Origin: Chromatiaceae bacterium
Lineage (GTDB): Bacteria > Pseudomonadota > Gammaproteobacteria > Chromatiales > Chromatiaceae
Reading direction: 5' to 3'
Assembly (NCBI GenBank): GCA_016714645.1
Contig: JADKCI010000005.1
Span: 248,001 to 312,000 of the forward strand
DNA: 64,000 nt
This document shows, one piece after another, positions 52,938 through 62,824 of this stretch (positions are counted from its first letter, which is position 1; each line of letters begins with the position of its first letter). Both the position numbers and the translations under genes were made by a program. Under the pieces are notes generated by a model. The model made no database searches. It was not told the DNA's origin and saw only the letters and a list, made by a program, of their open reading frames with translations.

Positions 52938-53315
52938 GTGACCCAATTCTGGGATATTCTCCAACTCATCGCCTCGACCATCCTGTTCGTGGCCTACCTC
53001 ATCGTCCTCTTCCACGTGGTCGTCGACCTCTTCCGGGATCCCGAGATCGGCGGCGGCTATAAGGCCATCTGGATCATAGGCCTACTGTTCATTCCGGTCC
53101 TGACGGTCATCCTCTACCTGCTCACCCGGGGCGGCGGCATGGCCGAGCGCGAGCGCGCGGTTTACACCCAGGCCAAGTCCGACGCCGACGCCTACATCCG
53201 TCAGGTCGCCGGCAAGTCCCCGGCGGAACAAATCGCCGATGCCAAGGCCCTGCTGGATGCCGGCACCATCAACGAGGCGGAATACGCCAAATTGAAGGCC
53301 AAGGCCCTGAATTGA
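52938..53315 (+). CDS. small membrane protein with PLDc_N-type segments and SHOCT-like tail
   Basis: 125 aa from a GTG at 52938 with AAGGAAAA upstream. Two hydrophobic segments (about 8-30 and 43-64) with FRDPEIGGGYKAIW between them are the PLDc_N layout. The C-terminal SHOCT-like motif is EQIADAKALLDAGTINEAEYAKLKAKAL. Such proteins are oligomeric membrane-associated factors of unknown role. Confidence 0.75.
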   Translation: MTQFWDILQLIASTILFVAYLIVLFHVVVDLFRDPEIGGGYKAIWIIGLLFIPVLTVILYLLTRGGGMAERERAVYTQAKSDADAYIRQVAGKSPAEQIADAKALLDAGTINEAEYAKLKAKALN

Positions 53316-53383
53316 TCTTCCCCCGCCCCAGGGGTCAGCCCTGGGGCGGGCACGCCTCGCAACCGAGATCCCGGGCGCCCCTC

Positions 53384-54076
53384 ATGAAACGCCTCGCCCT
53401 CTTGCTGCCCCTCGCCCTCCTGATCTGGGCCTTTCTGGCCCTGGGTCTGGACCAACACCTCACCCTGGACGCCTTCCAGGCCAGCCACGACGCCTTTGCC
53501 GCCTGGTATGAAGAACATCCCTGGCTGGTCATCGGCGGCTACATGGTGGCCTACATCCTTATGACTCTCTTTCTGCCCATCGCCGCCCTGATGACGGTGG
53601 TCGGCGGCGCCCTGTTCGGCTTCTGGAAGGGCGTCCCCATCGCCTCCTTCGCCGCCGCCCTAGGGGCCACCCTGGCCTTTTGGCTCTCGCGCTTCGTCTT
53701 GCACGACAGCGTCCAGCGCCATTTCGGCGAGCGCCTCGCCGCCGTCAATGCCGGCATCGCCAAGGACGGGGCCTTTTATCTCTTCTCGCTGCGGCTGGTA
53801 CCCGTCATCCCCTTTTTTATGATCAATCTGGTGATGGGGCTCTCGCCCATGCGGACTCCGACCTTTTTTGGGGTCACCCAAGCCGGCATGTTGGTGGGCA
53901 TCCTCATCTATGTGAATGCCGGCACCCAACTTGCCGAGGTGGATGAGTTGGGCGATATCCTGTCCCCCGGGCTCCTCGGCTCCCTGGTCCTGCTGGGCAT
54001 CTTTCCCCTCCTGGCCAGGAAGGTCCTGACATGGATGCGCGCTCGCCTCACCCCGAATGACCAGGCCTTGATGTAA
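53384..54076 (+). CDS. TVP38/TMEM64 family membrane protein
   Basis: 230 aa from the ATG at 53384. About five to six hydrophobic segments. The SNARE-associated/DedA-like core is visible as LPIAALMTVVGGALFGFWKG, ATLAFWLSRFVL and LRLVPVIPFFMINLVMG. Members are thought to be lipid scramblase-like. It is convergent with the AI-2E family gene. Confidence 0.85.
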   Translation: MKRLALLLPLALLIWAFLALGLDQHLTLDAFQASHDAFAAWYEEHPWLVIGGYMVAYILMTLFLPIAALMTVVGGALFGFWKGVPIASFAAALGATLAFWLSRFVLHDSVQRHFGERLAAVNAGIAKDGAFYLFSLRLVPVIPFFMINLVMGLSPMRTPTFFGVTQAGMLVGILIYVNAGTQLAEVDELGDILSPGLLGSLVLLGIFPLLARKVLTWMRARLTPNDQALM

Positions 54077-54189
54077 AGGCGGCGGCAGCCGTAGGCGCGC
54101 AAGCCGCGGAGAACAGGGTTTTGGGATCAAGGGTGCCGCCCATCCGGCCCGAGTCCACCCGCGGCGGCTGAGTAATTTCCGACCGGCTG

Positions 54190-55248
54190 CTAGGCTGCCG
54201 CCGCCTCCGCGGTCGCCTGAACGGGTGGCCCCATGAGAATGGCGATGGGCCGGGTCTGGGGACTGGCCTCCAGAGCGGTCATGAGGGCCATGGTCAGGGG
54301 CACGGAGAGAAAAACGCCGATGGTGCCCAGTACCCAGCCCCAAAAGAGCAGGGATACGAAAACGACGAAGGTCGAAATCCCCAGGCCCCGGCCCATGATG
54401 CGCGGTTCGAGGATATTCCCGATGAGGATATTGACGGCCAGATAGGCGATGGCGACCCAAAGGACGGTCCCGATGTCGTGGTTAACCAAGGCGAAGAGCA
54501 GGGTCGGAATGGCCATCAAGACGGACCCGACGAAGGGCACGAAATTGAGGAGGAAGGCCAGCACCACCCAGACCACGATAAAATCCAGGCCCAGCAGCCA
54601 GAGCCAGAGACCGACAAGGATCGCGGTCGTCAGGCTGGTCAGGGACTTGATGATCATGTAACGGTTGATGGAGGACAACAGCCCCCGCAGACGGGCCTCG
54701 CCCCCAGGCGTTATGTCAAACGCCATCTTCAGCTTCTCCGGCAGGGTCGCCGTCTCCATCAGGAGGAATATCACCGCCATCAACACCAGCACGCCGGTGG
54801 CGGCCAGGTTGCCGACGTTGGACAGCAGGAAGCGCACCCCCCGCATGGCCTCGGCGGGATCAAAGATATCGGGCAAGGCCGCGCTGGAGCCCTCGATACC
54901 CATCTCCTCCAGCCATGCGCCCATTTGGGAACCCAGGAGCAGGAATCGCTCCTGATAACCGGGCAGGTTGTCACGCAGCCCTTCCAGGGCACCGGTAGTC
55001 ATGAGCAGCAGAATGCTGCCCAGGTCCATGAGCAGGAAGAGAATGAGGGGCAGTGAGATCCACTTGGGCACGCGGTAGCGGCCCATCCAGCGCAACAGCG
55101 GCGTGAGGATGATGGCGATGAAGATCGCCAGCAGCATGGGCGCGAGGATGGGGGCGGCCAACCGGGTGGCGGCAACGAGAATGGCGATGGCCGCCGCGAC
55201 CACGAGGCCCCGGGCGGGGGCACCGAAGCCCGCAAAGGCATTTCCCAT
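54190..55248 (-). CDS. AI-2E family transporter (PerM-like)
   Basis: 352 aa. Membrane segments cluster at the N-terminus (about 13-55, 70-88) and in the C-terminal half, with a helical soluble region between (about 95-185). Hallmarks are LLRWMGRYRVP, LNFVPFVGSVL and a terminal IGVFLSVPLTMALMTALE. The family exports small molecules; substrate unknown. Divergent from the glycine-zipper gene with 266 bases between. Confidence 0.85.
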   Translation of the reverse strand: MGNAFAGFGAPARGLVVAAAIAILVAATRLAAPILAPMLLAIFIAIILTPLLRWMGRYRVPKWISLPLILFLLMDLGSILLLMTTGALEGLRDNLPGYQERFLLLGSQMGAWLEEMGIEGSSAALPDIFDPAEAMRGVRFLLSNVGNLAATGVLVLMAVIFLLMETATLPEKLKMAFDITPGGEARLRGLLSSINRYMIIKSLTSLTTAILVGLWLWLLGLDFIVVWVVLAFLLNFVPFVGSVLMAIPTLLFALVNHDIGTVLWVAIAYLAVNILIGNILEPRIMGRGLGISTFVVFVSLLFWGWVLGTIGVFLSVPLTMALMTALEASPQTRPIAILMGPPVQATAEAAAA

Positions 55249-55514
55249 TTTCTACTCCATATTTGAGTGATGGCCATCGAACCGAAGCCCGGGCCTGTCG
55301 GACATGATCACAATCCTAGCCAGGATGGTGGTCCGCCGCAAGGCAAAGAGGAACCGCTAGCGGAAGTGGCGGTCCCACAAGTGGCGGAAATGGCGGGGCT
55401 TGCTTATCATCCGCACAGGATTGAGCGGCGTGACGGTCCGGCCGTGCCAATAATCTTGAATCCACGCCTCGCCAGCCTGCACAATGACCATCCCCACCCA
55501 TCGGAGCATGCATC

Positions 55515-55763
55515 ATGACCACCCCATTTCGGACCCTGCGCAGGGCCAGCCTGCTGTTGCTGGCGGCCGCTCCCCTCATCCTCGCCGGCTGCGGGACGAC
55601 CACCACCAGCCGTGCCGGCAGTGGCGCCGCCTTTGGCGCTGTCAGCGGCGCCGCTATCGGCTCCCTCAGCGGTAACGCGGGTCAGGGTGCCCTCATTGGC
55701 GCTGGTGCGGGCGCCCTGGGGGGCTTTCTCTACGATCAGCATCGCAAGGGCAACATCGACTGA
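55515..55763 (+). CDS. glycine-zipper lipoprotein
   Basis: 82 aa. A lipoprotein signal ends in LILAGC with Cys26. The rest is Gly/Ala-rich with GxxxG-type repeats (GAAFGAVSGAAIGSLSG, ALIGAGAGALGG), as in small envelope proteins such as the Slp/YmgD-type glycine-zipper group. An envelope-stress role is plausible but not shown. Confidence 0.8.
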   Translation: MTTPFRTLRRASLLLLAAAPLILAGCGTTTTSRAGSGAAFGAVSGAAIGSLSGNAGQGALIGAGAGALGGFLYDQHRKGNID

Positions 55764-55930
55764 ACCTTCCCTCCCATGACAGCGGTAGGGAGCAGCCCCG
55801 TCAGGGGCCGTGAAATTCAGGCGCGAGGGCGTAGAATGGCCACCCTCAATCTTGCGGGCCTGGCCCGCGCCAACGTGCGGGAACAGTCCGCGCACCAGAC
55901 CCACCAGCGAGACCCGGAGCCTAAGCGAGC

Positions 55931-57379
55931 ATGACGACAGTCAAATTTTACGGCGGTGAAGCGATTCCCCTGGAAATGCACAAGGTGCGCATCGTCCAGA
56001 AACTCCACCTGCCACCGGTGGAACGTCGCCTGGACGCCATGAACGAGGCGGGCAACAACACCTTCCTGTTGCAGAACGTCGAGGTCTTCATGGATATGCT
56101 CACCGATAGCGGTGTGAATGCCATGAGTGACCAGCAATTGGCCGCCATGATGATCGCCGACGACAGCTACGCCGGCAGCGCCACCTACACGCGCCTGGAG
56201 AGCAAGCTGCGGGAACTCTTCGGGATGCACTACATCCTGCCCACCCACCAGGGCCGTGCCTGCGAGAACATCCTCGCCCAGGTCCTGGTGTCGCCGGGTA
56301 CCGTGGTGCCGATGAATTATCACTTTACCACCACCAAGGCCCACATCACCCTCAACGGCGGCAGCATCGAGGAACTGGTCGCCGAGGAAGGGCTGGAGGT
56401 CGTCAGCGTCCATCCCTTCAAGGGCAACATGGACATCGCCAAGCTGCGGGCCGTTATCGCCAACCATGGCGCCCCCCAGATCGCCTTCGTGCGCATGGAG
56501 GCCGGCACCAACCTGATCGGCGGTCAGCCCTTCTCCCTCCAGAATCTCGCCGATGTCCGCCAGGTGTGCGACGAGCATGACCTCCTGCTGGTACTGGATG
56601 CCAGCCTGCTGGCCGATAACCTCTACTTCATCAAGGAGCGCGAGGCCGCCTGCAAAGATATGAGCATCCGCGAGATCACCCGTCGCTTCGCGGACCTCTC
56701 CGATGTCATCTACTTCTCCGCTCGCAAGCTGGGCTGCGTGCGCGGCGGCGGCATGTGCATGCGTTCCGAGGAACTGTATCGGCGGATGCGTGGCCTGGTG
56801 CCGCTTTACGAGGGCTTCCTCACCTACGGTGGCATGTCGGTGCGTGAGATCGAGGCCCTTACCGTCGGTCTCGAGGAGACCATGGACGAGGACATGATCA
56901 ACCAGGGGCCCCTCTTTATCGCCTATATGGTGGAGGAGCTGGAGCGGCGCGGTATCCCCGTCATCACCCCGGCGGGCGGGCTCGGCTGCCATATCAATGC
57001 CCTCAAGTTCCTCGATCACATCCCCCAGTCCGAATATCCCGCCGGCGCCCTGGCTTCGGCCCTTTATATCGCCAGTGGTATCCGGGGCATGGAGCGCGGC
57101 ACCCTGTCCGAGCAGCGCGAACCCGACGGTACCGAGGTCTTCGCCAACATGGAGTTGTTGCGCCTCGCCCTGCCCCGGCGTGTCTTCACCCTCTCCCAGG
57201 TGAAGTACGCCATCGACCGCATCCAGTGGCTCTGGGACAACCGCCGCCTCATCGGCGGGCTAGTGTTCACCGAGGAGCCCGAGATCCTGCGCTTCTTCTT
57301 CGGCCGTTTGACGCCGGTTTCCAATTGGCAGCAGGAACTGGTCGCCAAATTCCGCCAGGACTTCGGCGACAGCCTCTGA
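55931..57379 (+). CDS. tryptophanase/tyrosine phenol-lyase-like PLP enzyme
   Basis: 482 aa, full family length. PLP features: LPTHQGRACENIL, D223 (in VLDASLLADN) to bind the pyridine nitrogen, and Schiff-base Lys K266 in SARKLGCVRGGG. The DxxR motif of tryptophanases (D223/R226 in E. coli TnaA) reads D-A-S-L here, so the conserved Arg is Leu. The rest (MNYHFTTTKAHI, GTLSEQREP) is close to TnaA. It may therefore have altered chemistry or specificity. No tnaC-type leader is recognisable upstream. It starts a tight run with the two genes that follow. Confidence 0.8.
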   Translation: MTTVKFYGGEAIPLEMHKVRIVQKLHLPPVERRLDAMNEAGNNTFLLQNVEVFMDMLTDSGVNAMSDQQLAAMMIADDSYAGSATYTRLESKLRELFGMHYILPTHQGRACENILAQVLVSPGTVVPMNYHFTTTKAHITLNGGSIEELVAEEGLEVVSVHPFKGNMDIAKLRAVIANHGAPQIAFVRMEAGTNLIGGQPFSLQNLADVRQVCDEHDLLLVLDASLLADNLYFIKEREAACKDMSIREITRRFADLSDVIYFSARKLGCVRGGGMCMRSEELYRRMRGLVPLYEGFLTYGGMSVREIEALTVGLEETMDEDMINQGPLFIAYMVEELERRGIPVITPAGGLGCHINALKFLDHIPQSEYPAGALASALYIASGIRGMERGTLSEQREPDGTEVFANMELLRLALPRRVFTLSQVKYAIDRIQWLWDNRRLIGGLVFTEEPEILRFFFGRLTPVSNWQQELVAKFRQDFGDSL

Positions 57380-57450
57380 TCCAGGGTCAGCCCCCCGCGA
57401 TTCCTGGGGATCGCCGTGGGGCGCCCACCCCTTGAGGGCGGCATCCGTCC

Positions 57451-58974
57451 ATGACCCAAGACTACCGCATCGACATCGAACTGCCCCGCCATGACGCCAG
57501 TCTCGGCGCCGTCCAGGCGCTGTTCGCCAACCTGTGCGGCAGCCTGGGGGTATCCGACCCAATCCGCCGGGAGGTTGAACTGGCCCTGGAAGAGGGCCTG
57601 ATTAACTTCTTCAAGCACGCCATTCCGGAGGGGGTGGACACCCCGGTCCGTCTCCGAATCGAATTCCAGGACGCGGCCATCCGCCTGGTGGCGCGGGCCG
57701 CCGGCCGGCCCTTCGACTTCGCCCGGCTGCCCCATTACCAGGCGCCCCGATCCCTGGAGGAGACCCCGCGGGGCCTGGGCACCTTCCTGATCGAAAGGAC
57801 CATGGATAGCGTCAAGTGGCGCTACCTCGAGAAGGAGGGGCAGGAATTCGAGCTGATCAAGCGGCTGCCGGCGCCCCTGCCGCCGGGCCAGGGCCATGAC
57901 ATCCTGCGTCCCGACCGGCATCAGGTCCGGATCCAGGGTGAGATCCGCTACCGTCGCCTCCAGACCACCGAGGAGGCCCTGGCCCTCGCCAGCGCCGCCT
58001 GGGACCTCTATGGCTATGGCTACAAGGATGTCATCTACTACCCGGAGAGAGTCCTGGAACAAAGCCGCACCGGCCAACTCCTGTCCTGGATCGCTATCGA
58101 CGAGGCCGGCACCGTCATCGGCCACTACGCCATGATGCGCCACCGCCCGGATGACCCTTTGGGCGAGATGGGTGCCGCCTTCGTCCTGCCCGAGGCGCGC
58201 AAGGGTGGGGTCTTCCGCCAACTCTCGGACCAGTTGCACGCCGACGCCGCCCAGAGCGGTGTCCGCGCCATCTACTCCCTGTCGGTCACCCATCACGTCG
58301 CCACCCAGAAGGCCAGCGAGGCCCTGGGCCGGATCACCGTCGGGCTGCGCCTCGCCTCCAGCCCCGCCGTCTTCGTCGAGGGCGCCCGGCCCGGCGACCG
58401 CATCACCACCACCTTCAACTATCACCAGCTGGTGCCGCGGGGCCCCCGGACCCTTTACCCCCCAAGCCGCCACCGGGAGATGATCCGCCATAGCTACGAC
58501 TGGCTGGGCCTTAATGTGACGGAGGCCGATCCCTCCGCCCTCCCACGATTGGGTGGGGCTGACTTTCTGGAGTATCACCGCGATCTGACCTGGAACCGGG
58601 CCCTCATCGAGGCCGCTGGCGGCGAGGCCGTCCACTACAAACTGGCCGCCTTTACCGCCTTCCTCCTCGAGCAGGGTATCGCCTGTATCCTCCTGTCCAT
58701 CGACCTGGAGGACCCCAGCGCCCCCGCTCTCACCGCAGCCGCCGAGGCGTTGGGCTACTTCTACTCGGGCATCTTCCCCGAGAGCGGCCGTCAGGGGCAC
58801 GATGTCCTCGAACTCCAGTTCCTGAACGGCATCACCCTGGACCCCAGCCAGATCCAGCTTTACCAGCCCTCCGCCAAGGCCATTCTGAGCTATATCCTGG
58901 CCCTGAAGCCCCCCTGCCTGGTGGCGGCCCCATCCAGCACGGCTGCCCCACCCCCGACCGCGAATCCCACCTAG
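57451..58974 (+). CDS. RsbW-like ATPase fused to GNAT-like domain
   Basis: 507 aa. N-terminal GHKL/HATPase module (about 1-150): N-box EEGLINFFKHAI, then RGLGTFLIERTMDSV as the G-box. Residues ~165-330 form a GNAT-like domain with an acetyl-CoA-type loop EARKGGVFRQLSDQL. A further helical/beta domain (~360-490) includes LLSIDLEDPSAPAL, and the tail is Pro/Ala-rich. The combination suggests an anti-sigma-type regulator joined to an acyltransferase. It is 72 bases from the TnaA-like gene. Confidence 0.7.
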   Translation: MTQDYRIDIELPRHDASLGAVQALFANLCGSLGVSDPIRREVELALEEGLINFFKHAIPEGVDTPVRLRIEFQDAAIRLVARAAGRPFDFARLPHYQAPRSLEETPRGLGTFLIERTMDSVKWRYLEKEGQEFELIKRLPAPLPPGQGHDILRPDRHQVRIQGEIRYRRLQTTEEALALASAAWDLYGYGYKDVIYYPERVLEQSRTGQLLSWIAIDEAGTVIGHYAMMRHRPDDPLGEMGAAFVLPEARKGGVFRQLSDQLHADAAQSGVRAIYSLSVTHHVATQKASEALGRITVGLRLASSPAVFVEGARPGDRITTTFNYHQLVPRGPRTLYPPSRHREMIRHSYDWLGLNVTEADPSALPRLGGADFLEYHRDLTWNRALIEAAGGEAVHYKLAAFTAFLLEQGIACILLSIDLEDPSAPALTAAAEALGYFYSGIFPESGRQGHDVLELQFLNGITLDPSQIQLYQPSAKAILSYILALKPPCLVAAPSSTAAPPPTANPT

Positions 58975-58979
58975 CCCCC

Positions 58980-60443
58980 ATGCCCCTCGCCCAAGACCCC
59001 CGGTTGCGCCTGGTCTTCGGCGCCAGCGGCTACATCGGTACCTACCTGGTCCCTTACCTGCGCGCGGCGGGCGTGGCGGCGGTGCGGGTATCGTCCCGCA
59101 ACCCCCGCTCCCTGGCGGCCAGGAACTGGCCGGGCGTGGAGATTATCGGCGCGGACGCCCTCGACCCGGCCAGCCTGCCCGCAGCCCTCGCCGGGGTGAG
59201 TATTGCCTATTACCTGGTCCACTCCATGGGGGCCGGGAAGGAGTTTGGACGCCTGGACCTGGAGGCGGCGGCCAACTTCGCCGCCGCCGCCGCGGCGGCC
59301 GGGGTGGAGCGCATCTGCTATCTGGGCGGGCTGGTTCCGAAGGACGCCGCGACCGAGCACATCGTCTCGCGCCGCGATACCGGGGAGATGCTGCGCCGGG
59401 GCTCGGTGCCGGTGACCGAGATCCGCGCCGGTATCGTCGTCGGCCCGGGGTCCGCCGCCTTTGAGGTGATGCGCGACCTGGTCTATCACCTGCCTGTCAT
59501 GATCACCCCCCGCTGGGTCACGGCCAAGTCTCCGCCCATCGCTCTCGATAACCTGCTGGAATATCTGACCCTGGCCCCGGGCTTACCCGAGACGGCCGAT
59601 GCCATCCTGGATGCGGCCGGGCCGGAGATCCTGACCTACGCCCAGATGATGCGCATTCTGGCCGAGGCGGCGGGCCGACGCCCGCCCTGGATCATCCCGG
59701 TACCCGTCCTGAGCCCCAGGCTTTCCGCCTATTGGCTGCGCTTCGTCACCGCCGTGCCCACCAACGTCGCCCGGGCCCTGATCGAAGGCCTCAAGCACGA
59801 CTTTACCGCCCACCCGCGGGAGTTACGCCGGCTGGTCCCCCAGCGCCTGCTCAGCTTCCGGGCATCCGTCGCCGCCGCCTTCGCGGCCGAACGCAACGCA
59901 CAGGTCCTGGCCCGCTGGACCGAGGGAGCCTTCAACATGCGCCAGGGCCGTATCGACTACGCCTATTACGCCAAGCGCGCCGGAGGCAGCGCCATCGCCA
60001 AGGCCCCCGCGACGGCGGTCTGGGCCATCGTCGCCGCCATCGGCGGGGACAATCGCTATTACTACCTGAATTCCCTCTGGACTGTCCGCGAGACCCTGGA
60101 CTGGCTGGTCGGCGGACGTGGCTTGGCCAGGGGTCGGCGCCATCCGACGGAGGTGCGAGTCGGCGACCGCATCGATACCTGGGAGGTGATCGGGATGGAA
60201 CCCGAGCGGCGCCTGACCCTGGTCTTTGGTATGCGGGCGCCGGGGGCCGGGGTACTGGAATTCGATCTGGAGCCACTAGCGGGTGGGCACACCCGCCTCA
60301 CCGCTACCGCCTACTGGCACCCGGCCGGAGTCTGGGGGCTTATGTATTGGCTCTCCATGGAGCCCTTCCATCAAGTCATCTTCTCGGGGCTAACCCGGGA
60401 GATCTGTCGTCGGGCCGAGGCGCGGCAGCTTGGCAAAATTTAG
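58980..60443 (+). CDS. NAD(P)-binding SDR with C-terminal DUF2867
   Basis: 487 aa. Rossmann motif LVFGASGYIGTYLVPYL at the N-terminus, then YYLVHSMGAG and an ICYLGGLVPKDA block of extended SDR-like epimerases (YbjT type). The C-terminal 150 residues, with GGDNRYYYLNSLWTVRETLDW and VGDRIDTWEVIGMEP, are the DUF2867 domain. The gene begins five bases after the preceding stop, so the two are cotranscribed. Substrate unknown. Confidence 0.82.
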   Translation: MPLAQDPRLRLVFGASGYIGTYLVPYLRAAGVAAVRVSSRNPRSLAARNWPGVEIIGADALDPASLPAALAGVSIAYYLVHSMGAGKEFGRLDLEAAANFAAAAAAAGVERICYLGGLVPKDAATEHIVSRRDTGEMLRRGSVPVTEIRAGIVVGPGSAAFEVMRDLVYHLPVMITPRWVTAKSPPIALDNLLEYLTLAPGLPETADAILDAAGPEILTYAQMMRILAEAAGRRPPWIIPVPVLSPRLSAYWLRFVTAVPTNVARALIEGLKHDFTAHPRELRRLVPQRLLSFRASVAAAFAAERNAQVLARWTEGAFNMRQGRIDYAYYAKRAGGSAIAKAPATAVWAIVAAIGGDNRYYYLNSLWTVRETLDWLVGGRGLARGRRHPTEVRVGDRIDTWEVIGMEPERRLTLVFGMRAPGAGVLEFDLEPLAGGHTRLTATAYWHPAGVWGLMYWLSMEPFHQVIFSGLTREICRRAEARQLGKI

Positions 60444-60496
60444 ACAAAACAAAGGGCGGACCAAGTTGCGACATCTGCAACCAACCCGGTCCGCCC
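60444..60496 (-). terminator. rho-independent terminator of the papain-like gene
   Basis: Stem GGGCGGACC (from 60454) pairs with GGTCCGCCC (to 60496), with an inner GTTGC/GCAAC stem. On the minus strand it is followed by TTTGTTTTG. It also separates the two convergent units. Confidence 0.75.
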
Positions 60497-60510
60497 CCTG
60501 GTGGCAACGC

Positions 60511-62575
60511 CTATTTGATCATGATGCTAGTCGCGGCGGCCCTGGCGTTATTCGTCTCGTTGGCTTCCGTAATCAGGCCTGTGTAGTCGGCGATAACCCC
60601 CAGATAGTAGGCGCGCGGCGTTAGGCTGGTCGGAATCGTGACCGATACCGAGCAGGTTTGCGTGGTCCCGACCGGGATGCCCGCACTGTGATAGCAGGTG
60701 GCGGAGGCGATGTCGGTGGTACTGATCGCGGTATCCGTGGAGAAATAGAGCCGGGAATAATGGGCGCCCGCTTTGGCCGTGCCCTGATTCTTGACCTGCC
60801 ATTTCACCGTGATCGTTTTGCCGCGGGTGCCGGTCGTGGGGCCGGTCACTGTAGTGACGATCAGATCCGGGCGGGCGGACGAGGCGCGATAGCCGGTGTT
60901 GTAACTGGAGAAGCCGCTACAGCCCGCGCTGTTACAGGCCTTGAGCCAATAGTAGTAGATCGTGCCCGCCACCGCGCCCCGGTCGTCATAACTGGCGGCG
61001 GTGGGCGAGCCCAGCAAGGTCTTGGTGCCACTGGCGCTGGTCGCGCGATAGACCTCGTATTTGGTCGCGCCACTCACGGCGGTCCAGGTGATGCCAACCC
61101 GGTCGCTATAGGTGCCATCACTGGCATTGGGTGTGGCCGGTATCGCGGGGATAGTTCCGCCAGCCACAAACTGAATCCAATTGGCCCCATAGCCGACCTT
61201 GGAGTTAGCGCCGGTGGGATCGTACTTAATGCGCATGTAACCCCGCTCGGTACCACCAGCGGTCTCGCCCCAATTCGTGCCCCAGCTATTGCGCAAAATC
61301 CAGCTTTGGTCGGCGTCATTCCAACCCACCAGGAGGATGGCGTGATTAACGGAGTTGCCACAGCCATTGGACGCTGGGCTATAGACGCCACCCGTATAAC
61401 GAGACCAGCCACTGTCCGCGCAGACGGCGGCGGCGACGGCCCCGTAGGTCATGATGGCGGTTTTAATCAGGTCATTGGCGGGTATTGAAGATTGATAACC
61501 CACGAACTGCCACTGGGAGGCCTGGTAGGGGTGGGATAAATTCGTGGTACAGGTCCCATTGGTGGCCGTGTAGGGTTTGGCCGCTTCCAGGGTGGCGCCG
61601 GCCGTCGTCTGATTGTAGCCGAGGGTGGTGTAATGATATTTGCTGGCAAACCAGCCGCCATCACAGTCCCACCCTTCCTTGTTACAGGACACCAGGAATT
61701 GCTCGGAAAGGTCGGTCAGGGGACCGCCCCCCTGCTTGATCGCGGTTTCCATCACCCCCACGGTACCGAAGGCCCAGCAGGAGCCGCAGCTACCCTGGTT
61801 GCGCACGGGCGGGATGAGGCCTTGCGTACGCGCATCGTAGGCGGTGGGTAGGGCCAGGGCGGGCAGCGCCAGGTCGGGCTGGGCCATGACGCCAGCGCCG
61901 GGCTGACTGCTTGCCCCGGAGTCAATGGGCGTGGGATCGGTCAACTCGATCACGCCGCCCGCCAGCGGAGTAGTGGCGCGCAGATTCATGCGCAGACGGA
62001 TGGGGGCCTCCGGCTCGAAGGGGCGGCGATACACCAACTGGACGACATTGTCCCCCCGGCCTTGGGGTTGGAGTTCAATCTTCTGAATGGCCGGCGCGCC
62101 AGGTCCGGCATAGCGCATCTCGACGTGGTCCGCTTCCTGTTGCCGGTAGCGGCCCTGCTCGGAGGCCAGCACTTCCCAACGGTAGCCGGTGGTGACCCGC
62201 GCTTCCAACTCCAGGGTGATCGGCTGATTGTTCGCCGGCAGGGTCAGGGTCAAGGCGACCGGCCCCCCTAGAAAATTGATCTGTCCCGATTCTTCGTCAA
62301 AAAGGGTGGTACGCAATTGATCAAGGCTTTGTTGACCCGCCAGCCGGAGCTGGCCATCGGCGAGGCTCGACTTAACGCTCAGGGGTTGCAGGGCTGTCGC
62401 GAGTTCCGCCAGGGCGCTGGATTTATCGCCCCTTGCCCCGCCGGCAAGATCGGTTACGGCGGGCGGCGCCTCGATCTCCACGTCCCATTGCACCAGGGGT
62501 GCGGCCAGGGCAACCCCCGCGAAAGAGGAAGCACCGAGCAGGGGTGGTGATGATTAGCCCAATTTTACTCTTCAT
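60511..62575 (-). pseudogene. secreted papain-like (C1) protease with chagasin-like domain; one-base frameshift in signal peptide
   Basis: The long frame begins at 62493 (GTG), but just upstream in that frame are codons for LLGASSFAGVALA|APLV, the core and cleavage site of a signal peptide. The matching start, ATG at 62575 (MKSKIGLIITT), is in the neighbouring frame; losing one base of the four-G run at 62541-62544 joins them. Numbering from 62493: a chagasin-like inhibitor region (~75-175) with TTGYRW (101-106) and VYRRPFE (154-160), then a C1 domain with Q233, C239, H384 and N402, a fibronectin-like domain (~450-540) and a CARDB domain (~545-655). All catalytic residues are intact. Frameshift may be an assembly error. 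Confidence 0.75.
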
Positions 62576-62824
62576 GATCCTGACCTGGTTTGAATTCGGT
62601 CAGAATCTCGCAGATTTCAGGCCAAGAGGCCCTTGGCCGGGAATCCCGGCCCTGCCTTAAATCTAATCCATTAATCTTGCTGAGAATGCCAAGAGCATAA
62701 CGCAAAATTCATCTTCAGCTCGGCCCCCCCGCGAATCCCACCCTGTCGACCTTGATCAGGAATTGTCACAATGTGACATCGTAACCGAGACAGGCCCAAC
62801 TCGCTGGGAACCCCGCAACCTCCT

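Noticed and set aside
55764..55930. tnaC-type leader peptide upstream of the tryptophanase-like gene
   Set aside because: No short frame with the Trp-containing leader pattern and following Pro could be found in the spacer.
57064..58800. 578-codon minus-strand open frame
   Set aside because: It is antisense to the tryptophanase-like and GHKL-GNAT genes, whose motifs are clear; no domain is visible in the shadow.
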